Shown: piece after piece, positions 36,770 to 51,200 of the stretch
How the letters are laid out: each line of letters opens with the position of its first letter
Numbering within the stretch: the first letter of the stretch is position 1
Assembly (NCBI GenBank): GCA_963966185.1
Contig: CAWZYM010000367.1
Span: 194,501 to 258,500 of the forward strand
Length of the DNA stretch: 64,000 nucleotides
From: Rhabditoides inermis
Taxonomy: Eukaryota > Nematoda > Chromadorea > Rhabditida > Rhabditidae
Reading direction: 5' to 3'
Notes under the pieces: generated by a model
Databases searched by the model: none
What the model was told of the DNA's origin: nothing
The model's input: the letters and a program-made list of their open reading frames with translations, nothing else
Made by a program: the position numbers and the translations under genes

Positions 36770-39700
36770 GCCGACGTCGGCCGACGTTTCTCTGTTCAAT
36801 CCAGCCCTCATCTGCTAACATCGGCTGACATCGGCCGACGTCGGCCGACGTTTCTCTGTTCAATCCAGCTCTCATCTGCCGACATCGGCTATTATCGGCT
36901 GACGTCGGTCGACGTTTATCTGTTCACTCCAGTTCTCATCTGCTAACATTGGTTGACATCGGCCGACGTTGGCCGACGTTTCTCTGTTCAATCCAGCCCT
37001 CATCTGCTAACATCGGCTGACATCGGCCGACGTCGGCCAACGTTTTTCTGTTCAATCCAGCACTCATCTGCCGGCATCGGTTGACATCGGCCGACGTCGG
37101 CCGACGTTTCTCTGTTCATTTCAGCCCTCATCTGCCTACATCGGTTGACATCGGCCGACGTCGGCCAACGTTTCTCTGTTCAATCCAGCACTCATCTGCC
37201 GGCATCGGTTGACATCGGCCGACGTCGGCCGACGTTTCTCTATTCACTCCAGCCCTCATCTGCTAACATCGGTTGACATCGGCCGACGTCGGCCGACGTT
37301 TCTCTGTTCACTCCAGCCCTCATCTGCCAACATCGGTTGACATCGGCCGACGTCGGCCGACGTTTCTCTGTTCACTCCAGCCCTCATCTGCCAACATCGG
37401 TTGACATCGGCCGACGTCGGCCGACCTTTCTCTGTTCACTCCAGCCCTCATCTGCCAACATCGGTTGACATCGGCCGACGTCGGCCAACGTTTCTCTGTT
37501 CAATCCAGCACTCATCTAGCCAACATCGGTTGACATCGGCCGACGTCGGCCGACGTTTCTCTGTTCACTCCAGCCCTCATCTGCTAACATCGGTTGACAT
37601 CGGCCGACGTCGGCCGACGTTTCTCTGTTCACTCCAGCCCTCATCTGCCAACATCGGTTGACATCGGCCGACGTCGGCCAACGTTTCTCTGTTCAATCCA
37701 GCACTCATCTGCCGGCATCGGTTGACATCGGCCGACGTCGGCCGACGTTTCTCTGTTCATTTCAGCCCTCATCTGCCTACATCGGTTGACATCGGCCGAC
37801 GTCGGCCAACGTTTCTCTGTTCAATCCAGCACTCATCTGCCGGCATCGGTTGACATCGGCCGACGTCGGCCGACGTTTCTCTATTCACTCCAGCCCTCAT
37901 CTGCTAACATCGGTTGACATCGGCCGACGTCGGCCGACGTTTCTCTGTTCACTCCAGCCCTCATCTGCCAACATCGGTTGACATCGGCCGACGTCGGCCG
38001 ACGTTTCTCTGTTCACTCCAGCCCTCATCTGCCAACATCGGTTGACATCGGCCGACGTCGGCCGACGTTTCTCTGTTCATTTCAGCCCTCATCTGCCTAC
38101 ATCGGTTGACATCGGCCGACGTCGGCCAACGTTTCTCTGTTCAATCCAGCACTCATCTGCCGGCATCGGTTGACATCGGCCGACGTCGGCCGACGTTTCT
38201 CTATTCACTCCAGCCCTCATCTGCTAACATCGGTTGACATCGGCCGACGTCGGCCGACGTTTCTCTGTTCACTCCAGCCCTCATCTGCCAACATCGGTTG
38301 ACATCGGCCGACGTCGGCCGACGTTTCTCTGTTCACTCCAGCCCTCATCTGCCAACATCGGTTGACATCGGCCGACGTCGGCCGACCTTTCTCTGTTCAC
38401 TCCAGCCCTCATCTGCTAACATCGGTTGACATCGGCCGACGTCGGCCGACGTTTCTCTGTTCACTCCAGCCCTCATCTGCCAACATCGGTTGACATCGGC
38501 CGACGTCGGCCAACGTTTCTCTGTTCAATCCAGCACTCATCTAGCCAACATCGGTTGACATCGGCCGACGTCGGCCGACGTTTCTCTGTTCACTCCAGCC
38601 CTCATCTGCCAACATCGGTTGACATCGGCCGACGTCGGCCGACGTTTCTCTGTTCACTCCAGCCCTCATCTGCCAACATCGGTTGACATCGGCCGACATC
38701 GGCCGACGTTTTTCTGTTCACTCCAGCCCTCATCTGCCAACATCGGTTGACATCGGCCGACGTCGGCCGACGTTTCTCTGTCCACTCCAGCCCTCATCTG
38801 CTAACATCGGTTGACATCGGCCGACGTCGGCCGACGTTTCTCTGTTCACTCCAACCCTCATCTGCCAACATCGGTTGACATCGGCCGACGTCGGCCGACG
38901 TTTCTCTGTTCACTCCAGCCCTCATCTGCCAACATCGGTTGACATCGGCCGACGTCGGCCGACCTTTCTCTGTTCACTCCAGCCCTCATCTGCTAACATC
39001 GGTTGACATCGGCCGACGTCGGCCGACGTTTCTCTGTTCACTCCAGCCCTCATCTGCCAACATCGGTTGACATCGGCCGACGTCGGCCAACGTTTCTCTG
39101 TTCAATCCAGCACTCATCTAGCCAACATCGGTTGACATCGGCCGACGTCGGCCGACGTTTCTCTGTTCACTCCAGCCCTCATCTGCCAACATCGGTTGAC
39201 CTCGGCCGACGTTTTTCTGTCAACTCCAGTATTCATCCGCCGACATCGACAAACATCTGCCGGCATCGGTTGACGCCGGCCAACGTTTCTCTGTTTAATC
39301 CAGCGCTCATCTGCCGGCATCGGTTGACATCGGCCGACGTCGGCCACGTTTCTCTGTTCCCTCCAGCCCTCATCTGCCAACATCGGTTGACATCGGCCGA
39401 CGTCGGCCGACGTTTCTCTGTTCAATCCAGCCCTCATCTGCTAACATCGGCTGACATCGGCCGACGTCGGCCGACGTTTCTCTGTTCAATCCAGCTCTCA
39501 TCTGCCGACATCGGCTATTATCGGCTGACGTCGGTCGACGTTTATCTGTTCACTCCAGTTCTCATCTGCTAACATTGGTTGACATCGGCCGACGTTGGCC
39601 GACGTTTCTCTGTTCAATCCAGCCCTCATCTGCTAACATCGGCTGACATCGGCCGACGTCGGCCAACGTTTTTCTGTTCAATCCAGCACTCATCTGCCGG

Positions 39701-42700
39701 CATCGGTTGACATCGGCCGACGTCGGCCGACGTTTCTCTGTTCATTTCAGCCCTCATCTGCCTACATCGGTTGACATCGGCCGACGTCGGCCAACGTTTC
39801 TCTGTTCAATCCAGCACTCATCTGCCGGCATCGGTTGACATCGGCCGACGTCGGCCGACGTTTCTCTATTCACTCCAGCCCTCATCTGCTAACATCGGTT
39901 GACATCGGCCGACGTCGGCCGACGTTTCTCTGTTCACTCCAGCCCTCATCTGCCAACATCGGTTGACATCGGCCGACGTCGGCCGACGTTTCTCTGTTCA
40001 CTCCAGCCCTCATCTGCCAACATCGGTTGACATCGGCCGACGTCGGCCGACCTTTCTCTGTTCACTCCAGCCCTCATCTGCCAACATCGGTTGACATCGG
40101 CCGACGTCGGCCAACGTTTCTCTGTTCAATCCAGCACTCATCTAGCCAACATCGGTTGACATCGGCCGACGTCGGCCGACGTTTCTCTGTTCACTCCAGC
40201 CCTCATCTGCTAACATCGGTTGACATCGGCCGACGTCGGCCGACGTTTCTCTGTTCACTCCAGCCCTCATCTGCCAACATCGGTTGACATCGGCCGACGT
40301 CGGCCGACGTTTCTCTGTTCACTCCAGCCCTCATCTGCCAACATCGGTTGACATCGGCCGACGTCGGCCGACGTTTCTCTGTTCACTCCAGCCCTCATCT
40401 GCCAACATCGGTTGACATCGGCCGACGTCGGCCAACGTTTCTCTGTTCAATCCAGCACTCATCTAGCCAACATCGGTTGACATCGGCCGACGTCGGCCGA
40501 CGTTTCTCTGTTCACTCCAGCCCTCATCTGCCAACATCGGTTGACCTCGGCCGACGTTTTTCTGTCAACTCCAGTATTCATCCGCCGACATCGACAAACA
40601 TCTGCCGGCATCGGTTGACGCCGGCCAACGTTTCTCTGTTTAATCCAGCGCTCATCTGCCGGCATCGGTTGACATCGGCCGACGTCGGCCACGTTTCTCT
40701 GTTCCCTCCAGCCCTCATCTGCCAACATCGGTTGACATCGGCCGACGTCGGCCGACGTTTCTCTGTTCAATCCAGCCCTCATCTGCTAACATCGGCTGAC
40801 ATCGGCCGACGTCGGCCGACGTTTCTCTGTTCAATCCAGCTCTCATCTGCCGACATCGGCTATTATCGGCTGACGTCGGTCGACGTTTATCTGTTCACTC
40901 CAGTTCTCATCTGCTAACATTGGTTGACATCGGCCGACGTTGGCCGACGTTTCTCTGTTCAATCCAGCCCTCATCTGCTAACATCGGCTGACATCGGCCG
41001 ACGTCGGCCAACGTTTTTCTGTTCAATCCAGCACTCATCTGCCGGCATCGGTTGACATCGGCCGACGTCGGCCGACGTTTCTCTGTTCATTTCAGCCCTC
41101 ATCTGCCTACATCGGTTGACATCGGCCGACGTCGGCCAACGTTTCTCTGTTCAATCCAGCACTCATCTGCCGGCATCGGTTGACATCGGCCGACGTCGGC
41201 CGACGTTTCTCTATTCACTCCAGCCCTCATCTGCTAACATCGGTTGACATCGGCCGACGTCGGCCGACGTTTCTCTGTTCACTCCAGCCCTCATCTGCCA
41301 ACATCGGTTGACATCGGCCGACGTCGGCCGACGTTTCTCTGTTCACTCCAGCCCTCATCTGCCAACATCGGTTGACATCGGCCGACGTCGGCCGACCTTT
41401 CTCTGTTCACTCCAGCCCTCATCTGCCAACATCGGTTGACATCGGCCGACGTCGGCCAACGTTTCTCTGTTCAATCCAGCACTCATCTAGCCAACATCGG
41501 TTGACATCGGCCGACGTCGGCCGACGTTTCTCTGTTCACTCCAGCCCTCATCTGCTAACATCGGTTGACATCGGCCGACGTCGGCCGACGTTTCTCTGTT
41601 CACTCCAGCCCTCATCTGCCAACATCGGTTGACATCGGCCGACGTCGGCCAACGTTTCTCTGTTCAATCCAGCACTCATCTGCCGGCATCGGTTGACATC
41701 GGCCGACGTCGGCCGACGTTTCTCTGTTCATTTCAGCCCTCATCTGCCTACATCGGTTGACATCGGCCGACGTCGGCCAACGTTTCTCTGTTCAATCCAG
41801 CACTCATCTGCCGGCATCGGTTGACATCGGCCGACGTCGGCCGACGTTTCTCTATTCACTCCAGCCCTCATCTGCTAACATCGGTTGACATCGGCCGACG
41901 TCGGCCGACGTTTCTCTGTTCACTCCAGCCCTCATCTGCCAACATCGGTTGACATCGGCCGACGTCGGCCGACGTTTCTCTGTTCACTCCAGCCCTCATC
42001 TGCCAACATCGGTTGACATCGGCCGACGTCGGCCGACCTTTCTCTGTTCACTCCAGCCCTCATCTGCTAACATCGGTTGACATCGGCCGACGTCGGCCGA
42101 CGTTTCTCTGTTCACTCCAGCCCTCATCTGCCAACATCGGTTGACATCGGCCGACGTCGGCCAACGTTTCTCTGTTCAATCCAGCACTCATCTAGCCAAC
42201 ATCGGTTGACATCGGCCGACGTCGGCCGACGTTTCTCTGTTCACTCCAGCCCTCATCTGCCAACATCGGTTGACATCGGCCGACGTCGGCCGACGTTTCT
42301 CTGTTCACTCCAGCCCTCATCTGCCAACATCGGTTGACATCGGCCGACATCGGCCGACGTTTCTCTGTTCACTCCAGCCCTCATCTGCCAACATCGGTTG
42401 ACATCGGCCGACGTCGGCCGACGTTTCTCTGTCCACTCCAGCCCTCATCTGCTAACATCGGTTGACATCGGCCGACGTCGGCCGACGTTTCTCTGTTCAC
42501 TCCAACCCTCATCTGCCAACATCGGTTGACATCGGCCGACGTCGGCCGACGTTTCTCTGTTCACTCCAGCCCTCATCTGCCAACATCGGTTGACATCGGC
42601 CGACGTCGGCCGACCTTTCTCTGTTCACTCCAGCCGTCATCTGCTAACATCGGTTGACATCGGCCGACGTCGGCCGACGTTTCTCTGTTCACTCCAGCCC

Positions 42701-44184
42701 TCATCTGCCAACATCGGTTGACATCGGCCGACGTCGGCCAACGTTTCTCTGTTCAATCCAGCACTCATCTAGCCAACATCGGTTGACATCGGCCGACGTC
42801 GGCCGACGTTTCTCTGTTCACTCCAGCCCTCATCTGCCAACATCGGTTGACCTCGGCCGACGTTTTTCTGTCAACTCCAGTATTCATCCGCCGACATCGA
42901 CAAACATCTGCCGGCATCGGTTGACGCCGGCCAACGTTTCTCTGTTTAATCCAGCGCTCATCTGCCGGCATCGGTTGACATCGGCCGACGTCGGCCACGT
43001 TTCTCTGTTCCCTCCAGCCCTCATCTGCCAACATCGGTTGACATCGGCCGACGTCGGCCGACGTTTCTCTGTTCAATCCAGCCCTCATCTGCTAACATCG
43101 GCTGACATCGGCCGACGTCGGCCGACGTTTCTCTGTTCAATCCAGCTCTCATCTGCCGACATCGGCTATTATCGGCTGACGTCGGTCGACGTTTATCTGT
43201 TCACTCCAGTTCTCATCTGCTAACATTGGTTGACATCGGCCGACGTTGGCCGACGTTTCTCTGTTCAATCCAGCCCTCATCTGCTAACATCGGCTGACAT
43301 CGGCCGACGTCGGCCAACGTTTTTCTGTTCAATCCAGCACTCATCTGCCGGCATCGGTTGACATCGGCCGACGTCGGCCGACGTTTCTCTGTTCATTTCA
43401 GCCCTCATCTGCCTACATCGGTTGACATCGGCCGACGTCGGCCAACGTTTCTCTGTTCAATCCAGCACTCATCTGCCGGCATCGGTTGACATCGGCCGAC
43501 GTCGGCCGACGTTTCTCTATTCACTCCAGCCCTCATCTGCTAACATCGGTTGACATCGGCCGACGTCGGCCGACGTTTCTCTGTTCACTCCAGCCCTCAT
43601 CTGCCAACATCGGTTGACATCGGCCGACGTCGGCCGACGTTTCTCTGTTCACTCCAGCCCTCATCTGCCAACATCGGTTGACATCGGCCGACGTCGGCCG
43701 ACCTTTCTCTGTTCACTCCAGCCCTCATCTGCCAACATCGGTTGACATCGGCCGACGTCGGCCAATGTTTCTCTGTTCAATCCAGCACTCATCTAGCCAA
43801 CATCGGTTGACATCGGCCGACGTCGGCCGACGTTTCTCTGTTCACTCCAGCCCTCATCTGCTAACATCGGTTGACATCGGCCGACGTCGGCCGACGTTTC
43901 TCTGTTCACTCCAGCCCTCATCTGCCAACATCGGTTGACATCGGCCGACGTCGGCCAACGTTTCTCTGTTCAATCCAGCACTCATCTGCCGGCATCGGTT
44001 GACATCGGCCGACGTCGGCCGACGTTTCTCTGTTCATTTCAGCCCTCATCTGCCTACATCGGTTGACATCGGCCGACGTCGGCCAACGTTTCTCTGTTCA
44101 ATCCAGCACTCATCTGCCGGCATCGGTTGACATCGGCCGACGTCGGCCGACGTTTCTCTATTCACTCCAGCCCTCATCTGCTAA

Positions 44185-46424
44185 CATCGGTTGACATCGG
44201 CCGACGTCGGCCGACGTTTCTCTGTTCACTCCAGCCCTCATCTGCCAACATCGGTTGACATCGGCCGACGTCGGCCGACGTTTCTCTGTTCACTCCAGCC
44301 CTCATCTGCCAACATCGGTTGACATCGGCCGACGTCGGCCGACCTTTCTCTGTTCACTCCAGCCCTCATCTGCTAACATCGGTTGACATCGGCCGACGTC
44401 GGCCGACGTTTCTCTGTTCACTCCAGCCCTCATCTGCCAACATCGGTTGACATCGGCCGACGTCGGCCAACGTTTCTCTGTTCAATCCAGCACTCATCTA
44501 GCCAACATCGGTTGACATCGGCCGACGTCGGCCGACGTTTCTCTGTTCACTCCAGCCCTCATCTGCTAACATCGGTTGACATCGGCCGACGTCGGCCAAC
44601 GTTTCTCTGTTCAATCCAGCCCCCATCTGCTAACATCGGCTGACCTCGGCCGACGTTTTTCTGTCAACTCCAGTATTCATCCGCCGACATCGACAAACAT
44701 CGGCCGACATCGGCCGACGCCGGCCAACGTTTCTCTGTTTAATCCAGCGCTCATCTGCCGGCATCGGTTGACATCGGCCGACGTCGGCCACGTTTCTCTG
44801 TTCACTCCAGCCCTCATCTGCCAAGATCGGTTGACATCGGCCGACGTCGGCCGACGTTTCTCTGTTCAATCCAGCCCTCATCTGCTAACATCGGCTGACA
44901 TCGGCCGACGTCGGCCGACGTTTCTCTGTTCAATCCAGCTCTCATCTGCCGACATCGGCTATTATCGGCTGACGTCGGTCGACGTTTATCTGTTCACTCC
45001 AGTTCTCATCTGCTAACATCGGTTGACATCGGCCGACGTTGGCCGACGTTTCTCTGTTCAATCCAGCCCTCATCTGCTAACATCGGCTGACATCGGCCGA
45101 CGTCGGCCAACGTTTTTCTGTTCAATCCAGCCCTCATCTGCTAACATCGGTTGACATCGGCCGACGTCGGCCGACGTTTCTCTGTTCACTCCAGCCCTCA
45201 TCTGCCAACATCGGTTGACATCGGCCGACGTCGGCCGACGTTTTTCTGTTCACTCAAGCCCTCATCTGCCAACATCAGTTGACATCGGCCGACGTCGGCC
45301 GACGTTTCTCTGTTCACTCCAGCCCTCATCTGCCAACATCGGTTGACATCGGCCGACGTCGGCCGACGTTTCTCTGTTCACTCCAGCCCTCATCTGCCAA
45401 CATCGGTTGACATCGGCCGACGACGGCCGACGTTTCTCTGTTCACTCCAGCCCTCATCTGCCAACATCGGTTGACATCGGCCGACGTCGGCCGACGTTTC
45501 TCTGTTCAATCCAGCCCTCATCTGCTAACATCGGTTGACATCGGCCGACGTCGGCCGACGTTTCTCTGTTCACTCCAGCCCTCATCTGCCAACATCGGTT
45601 GACATCGGCCGACGTCGGCCGACGTTTCTCTGTTCACTCCAGCCCTCATCTGCCAACATCGGTTGACATCGGCCGACGTCGGCCGACCTTTCTCTGTTCA
45701 CTCCAGCCCTCATCTGCTAACATTGGTTGACATCGGCCGACGTCGGCCGACGTTTCTCTGTTCACTCCAGCCCTCATCTGCCAACATCGGTTGACATCGG
45801 CCGACGTCGGCCAACGTTTCTCTGTTCAATCCAGCACTCATCTAGCCAACATCGGTTGACATCGGCCGACGTCGGCCGACGTTTCTCTGTTCACTCCAGC
45901 CCTCATCTGCCAACATCGGTTGACCTCGGCCGACGTTTTTCTGTCAACTCCAGTATTCATCCGCCGACATCGACAAACATCTGCCGGCATCGGTTGACGC
46001 CGGCCAACGTTTCTCTGTTTATTCCAGCGCTCATCTGCCGGCATCGGTTGACATCGGCCGACGTCGGCCACGTTTCTCTGTTCACTCCAGCCCTCATCTG
46101 CCAACATCGGTTGACATCGGCCGACGTCGGCCGACGTTTCTCTGTTCAATCCAGCCCTCATCTGCTAACATCGGCTGACATCGGCCGACGTCGGCCGACG
46201 TTTCTCTGTTCAATCCAGCTCTCATCTGCCGACATCGGCTATTATCGGCTGACGTCGGTCGACGTTTATCTGTTCACTCCAGTTCTCATCTGCTAACATT
46301 GGTTGACATCGGCCGACGTTGGCCGACGTTTCTCTGTTCAATCCAGCCCTCATCTGCTAACATCGGCTGACATCGGCCGACGTCGGCCAACGTTTTTCTG
46401 TTCAATCCAGCACTCATCTGCCGG
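44185..46424. repeat. 2,240-bp (35-monomer) HOR, copy 1
   Basis: The unit length is exactly 35 x 64. Markers include the CAGCCCCCATC monomer (near 44620), the GGCTATTATCGG monomer, a CGACGACGGCC variant (near 45420), and the module at 45727. All recur 2,240 and 4,480 bp later, once the TIR insertion is subtracted. About 1.66 kb of this copy (44485-46146) also matches 27026-28687 at an offset of 17,459, including a shared CCAAGATCGG substitution that the other two HOR copies lack. Confidence 0.88.
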
Positions 46425-48664
46425 CATCGGTTGACATCGGCCGACGTCGGCCGACGTTTCTCTGTTCACTCCAGCCCTCATCTGCCAACATCGGTTGACA
46501 TCGGCCGACGTCGGCCGACGTTTCTCTGTTCACTCCAGCCCTCATCTGCCAACATCGGTTGACATCGGCCGACGTCGGCCGACCTTTCTCTGTTCACTCC
46601 AGCCCTCATCTGCTAACATCGGTTGACATCGGCCGACGTCGGCCGACGTTTCTCTGTTCACTCCAGCCCTCATCTGCCAACATCGGTTGACATCGGCCGA
46701 CGTCGGCCAACGTTTCTCTGTTCAATCCAGCACTCATCTAGCCAACATCGGTTGACATCGGCCGACGTCGGCCGACGTTTCTCTGTTCACTCCAGCCCTC
46801 ATCTGCTAACATCGGTTGACATCGGCCGACGTCGGCCAACGTTTCTCTGTTCAATCCAGCCCCCATCTGCTAACATCGGCTGACCTCGGCCGACGTTTTT
46901 CTGTCAACTCCAGTATTCATCCGCCGACATCGACAAACATCGGCCGACATCGGCCGACGCCGGCCAACGTTTCTCTGTTTAATCCAGCGCTCATCTGCCG
47001 GCATCGGTTGACATCGGCCGACGTCGGCCACGTTTCTCTGTTCACTCCAGCCCTCATCTGCCAACATCGGTTGACATCGGCCGACGTCGGCCGACGTTTC
47101 TCTGTTCAATCCAGCCCTCATCTGCTAACATCGGCTGACATCGGCCGACGTCGGCCGACGTTTCTCTGTTCAATCCAGCTCTCATCTGCCGACATCGGCT
47201 ATTATCGGCTGACGTCGGTCGACGTTTATCTGTTCACTCCAGTTCTCATCTGCTAACATCGGTTGACATCGGCCGACGTTGGCCGACGTTTCTCTGTTCA
47301 ATCCAGCCCTCATCTTCTAACATCGGCTGACATCGGCCGACGTCGGCCAACGTTTTTCTGTTCAATCCAGCCCTCATCTGCTAACATCGGTTGACATCGG
47401 CCGACGTCGGCCGACGTTTCTCTGTTCACTCCAGCCCTCATCTGCCAACATCGGTTGACATCGGCCGACGTCGGCCGACGTTTTTCTGTTCACTCAAGCC
47501 CTCATCTGCCAACATCAGTTGACATCGGCCGACGTCGGCCGACGTTTCTCTGTTCACTCCAGCCCTCATCTGCCAACATCGGTTGACATCGGCCGACGTC
47601 GGCCGACGTTTCTCTGTTCACTCCAGCCCTCATCTGCCAACATCGGTTGACATCGGCCGACGACGGCCGACGTTTCTCTGTTCACTCCAGCCCTCATCTG
47701 CCAACATCGGTTGACATCGGCCGACGTCGGCCGACGTTTCTCTGTTCAATCCAGCCCTCATCTGCTAACATCGGTTGACATCGGCCGACGTCGGCCGACG
47801 TTTCTCTGTTCACTCCAGCCCTCATCTGCCAACATCGGTTGACATCGGCCGACGTCGGCCGACGTTTCTCTGTTCACTCCAGCCCTCATCTGCCAACATC
47901 GGTTGACATCGGCCGACGTCGGCCGACCTTTCTCTGTTCACTCCAGCCCTCATCTGCTAACATTGGTTGACATCGGCCGACGTCGGCCGACGTTTCTCTG
48001 TTCACTCCAGCCCTCATCTGCCAACATCGGTTGACATCGGCCGACGTCGGCCAACGTTTCTCTGTTCAATCCAGCACTCATCTAGCCAACATCGGTTGAC
48101 ATCGGCCGACGTCGGCCGACGTTTCTCTGTTCACTCCAGCCCTCATCTGCCAACATCGGTTGACCTCGGCCGACGTTTTTCTGTCAACTCCAGTATTCAT
48201 CCGCCGACATCGACAAACATCTGCCGGCATCGGTTGACGCCGGCCAACGTTTCTCTGTTTATTCCAGCGCTCATCTGCCGGCATCGGTTGACATCGGCCG
48301 ACGTCGGCCACGTTTCTCTGTTCACTCCAGCCCTCATCTGCCAACATCGGTTGACATCGGCCGACGTCGGCCGACGTTTCTCTGTTCAATCCAGCCCTCA
48401 TCTGCTAACATCGGCTGACATCGGCCGACGTCGGCCGACGTTTCTCTGTTCAATCCAGCTCTCATCTGCCGACATCGGCTATTATCGGCTGACGTCGGTC
48501 GACGTTTATCTGTTCACTCCAGTTCTCATCTGCTAACATTGGTTGACATCGGCCGACGTTGGCCGACGTTTCTCTGTTCAATCCAGCCCTCATCTGCTAA
48601 CATCGGCTGACATCGGCCGACGTCGGCCAACGTTTTTCTGTTCAATCCAGCACTCATCTGCCGG
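46425..48664. repeat. 2,240-bp HOR, copy 2
   Basis: This is a tandem copy of 44185-46424 with only rare single-base differences, such as CATCTTCTAAC at 47312. Positions 47621-47670 give the uninterrupted version of the site where the TIR element entered copy 3. Confidence 0.88.
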
Positions 48665-49875
48665 CATCGGTTGACATCGGCCGACGTCGGCCGACGTTTC
48701 TCTGTTCACTCCAGCCCTCATCTGCCAACATCGGTTGACATCGGCCGACGTCGGCCGACGTTTCTCTGTTCACTCCAGCCCTCATCTGCCAACATCGGTT
48801 GACATCGGCCGACGTCGGCCGACCTTTCTCTGTTCACTCCAGCCCTCATCTGCTAACATCGGTTGACATCGGCCGACGTCGGCCGACGTTTCTCTGTTCA
48901 CTCCAGCCCTCATCTGCCAACATCGGTTGACATCGGCCGACGTCGGCCAACGTTTCTCTGTTCAATCCAGCACTCATCTAGCCAACATCGGTTGACATCG
49001 GCCGACGTCGGCCGACGTTTCTCTGTTCACTCCAGCCCTCATCTGCTAACATCGGTTGACATCGGCCGACGTCGGCCAACGTTTCTCTGTTCAATCCAGC
49101 CCCCATCTGCTAACATCGGCTGACCTCGGCCGACGTTTTTCTGTCAACTCCAGTATTCATCCGCCGACATCGACAAACATCGGCCGACATCGGCCGACGC
49201 CGGCCAACGTTTCTCTGTTTAATCCAGCGCTCATCTGCCGGCATCGGTTGACATCGGCCGACGTCGGCCACGTTTCTCTGTTTACTCCAGCCCTCATCTG
49301 CCAACATCGGTTGACATCGGCCGACGTCGGCCGACGTTTCTCTGTTCAATCCAGCCCTCATCTGCTAACATCGGCTGACATCGGCCGACGTCGGCCGACG
49401 TTTCTCTGTTCAATCCAGCTCTCATCTGCCGACATCGGCTATTATCGGCTGACGTCGGTCGACGTTTATCTGTTCACTCCAGTTCTCATCTGCTAACATC
49501 GGTTGACATCGGCCGACGTTGGCCGACGTTTCTCTGTTCAATCCAGCCCTCATCTGCTAACATCGGCTGACATCGGCCGACGTCGGCCAACGTTTTTCTG
49601 TTCAATCCAGCCCTCATCTGCTAACATCGGTTGACATCGGCCGACGTCGGCCGACGTTTCTCTGTTCACTCCAGCCCTCATCTGCCAACATCGGTTGACA
49701 TCGGCCGACGTCGGCCGACGTTTTTCTGTTCACTCAAGCCCTCATCTGCCAACATCAGTTGACATCGGCCGACGTCGGCCGACGTTTCTCTGTTCACTCC
49801 AGCCCTCATCTGCCAACATCGGTTGACATCGGCCGACGTCGGCCGACGTTTCTCTGTTCACTCCAGCCCTCCAGT

Positions 49876-49900
49876 GACACGGCGTTGCCGCGCCCGCGCG
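49876..49900 (+). repeat. Left terminal inverted repeat (25 bp)
   Basis: The repeat begins GACACGGCGTTGCCG and is the perfect reverse complement of 52664-52688. Outside it the two tips differ in two bases (CAGT on the left, CACA on the right when inverted), so the full TIR is 29 bp with two mismatches. Confidence 0.92.
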
Positions 49901-49950
49901 CCTTACACGCCGGTTTTGTGCGGCTCTGGCGCGCCTCTCAGCCGCCCCGT

Positions 49951-50001
49951 GTGAGAGATGCGCGAGAGCGGCGCAGTGAGCGCTCGTAAGGCGCGCGAGA
50001 G
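49951..50001 (+). repeat. Left subterminal repeats (GCGCGAGAG)
   Basis: GCGCGAGAG occurs at 49960-49968 and 49993-50001. The first is part of a 19-bp string (GTGAGAGATGCGCGAGAGC, 49951-49969) that recurs in the same orientation near the right end at 52535-52553. Subterminal clusters of a short motif are commonly transposase-binding sites in TIR elements. Confidence 0.7.
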
Positions 50002-50009
50002 AGGCACAT

Positions 50010-51200
50010 GCGAGAGAGTCCTTGATGAAGCTCGTTCATTCGAATCACTCACTAGATTCACTTTTTGCGGTCTTTTTCATGTTATATGAGACAAACAACA
50101 TAATAGACTGTTTATTTGGTTGACAAAGAATATCGACAATGAGGCAATAATAGACTCGGGAGTGTCCGAAATGCAGGGTACACAATGAGCTGTACGGGAA
50201 TGTGCACGCGGCAGATGATCTTGCTACGGTCCGATCGATGCAGACCGCCACGGACACCGCCACCTCAGACGCCACGACGACGTCTCGCTCGATGCTGGCG
50301 CTCGTCTCGACGACTCGACGACCAGACTCCCCGAGCCTTCGAAGTCAAACACGAGAGAACGAACGTCGCGGATGGGAAACTGAAACAACACCAAAAATAT
50401 AAAAACACATTCACATTAAACGTACTGTCTGTGCGACGGGGACGATGAGGTCGACTTCAGCAGACGCAGATTGCCGTCGCGAGAGATAAGGAGTCAGGAC
50501 ACCACGGTCTTGTCTGAACACAAACAAGTGCACACAATCAATACGCCAAGTCGACGTAGACACTCACCACTGTGAGCTGTTTGTTGTTGATGTTGCAGAA
50601 GGTATTCGATTCCTTCCAGTCACCGCGCTGGCCGCCACAGTAGGGAAGACGACCACACCGATCACATCACAACTGGTAGGGGAAGACGGCGCTCCTAGCG
50701 GGAACCTCAAATGTTTCGTGAACATTTAATGTACCTCAAATATCATTGACCGAAACTATGGGTCATTCATGCGTCATTACATGAAATGCATTCGAAATCT
50801 TCACTTGCAATTTGAGATTTGAGATTCACCTTCCATCTCTACTTTTCTGAATATTCAAGATATACTGTTTCATCGCATTCTCACTCACACGTGTTGTGTT
50901 CATACTCTTGCCCACTCACCACTGCAACGTGTGCAGCAACTGCGACGGAGTCGTAGGTCAACTCCGAAAGGGAGTCCTTGACGCGTGCGACGGCAACGTC
51001 GAGGAACATATGAATGATAGACATTTATCGCGTGCAATAATGTGTGTGATAACGAGAACAATGAGTGAACAAAAACAAACGATATGAGAACACAAGCAAT
51101 GAGACACCGAGACGCGCGAGTGACCCACCGTGAAATAAGCCAGTAAGAGACGATAAAGAAGAAAATAGAGAAAAAAAGAGGTGGAAGTGTGAATGAGTTC
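50010..51200. other. Interior of TIR element, no recognisable gene
   Basis: This is mixed-composition DNA. Several short open frames on both strands lack recognisable domains and have low-complexity content, so none is called. An AATAAA on the minus strand lies near 50113-50118. A stretch near 50610-50622 (TTGTTGATGTTGCAG-like) resembles a 3' splice site but has no partner exon that I can support. Part of the right side may be the 3' UTR of the LINE fragment at 51263-51632. Confidence 0.5.

Larger units (their letters stand above)
16393..49871. repeat. 64-bp satellite array, domain II
   Basis: This is an unbroken 33.5-kb satellite with no gene. Most monomers are one of four types: TTCACTCCAGCCC/CTGCCAAC; CCACTCC/CTGCTAAC; TTCAATCCAGCAC/CTGCCGGC (usually followed by GTCGGCCAACG); and a 65-bp type with CTAGCC. 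A divergent module of about 570 bp contains the string GACATCGACAAACATCTGCC and a monomer with GGCTATTATCGG. It marks HOR phase, starting near 19439, 21745, 25259, 33197, 35107, 39003, 40348, 42654, 45727 and 47967, with partial copies near 23090, 28268, 29868 and 36506. The irregular distances between modules show that this is a patchwork of amplified blocks and not one uniform HOR. Confidence 0.97.

Noticed and set aside
50045..50448. Short frames on both strands near 50.1-50.4 kb as a possible transposase exon
   Set aside because: No DDE-type or zinc-finger motif, and no supportable splice partners.
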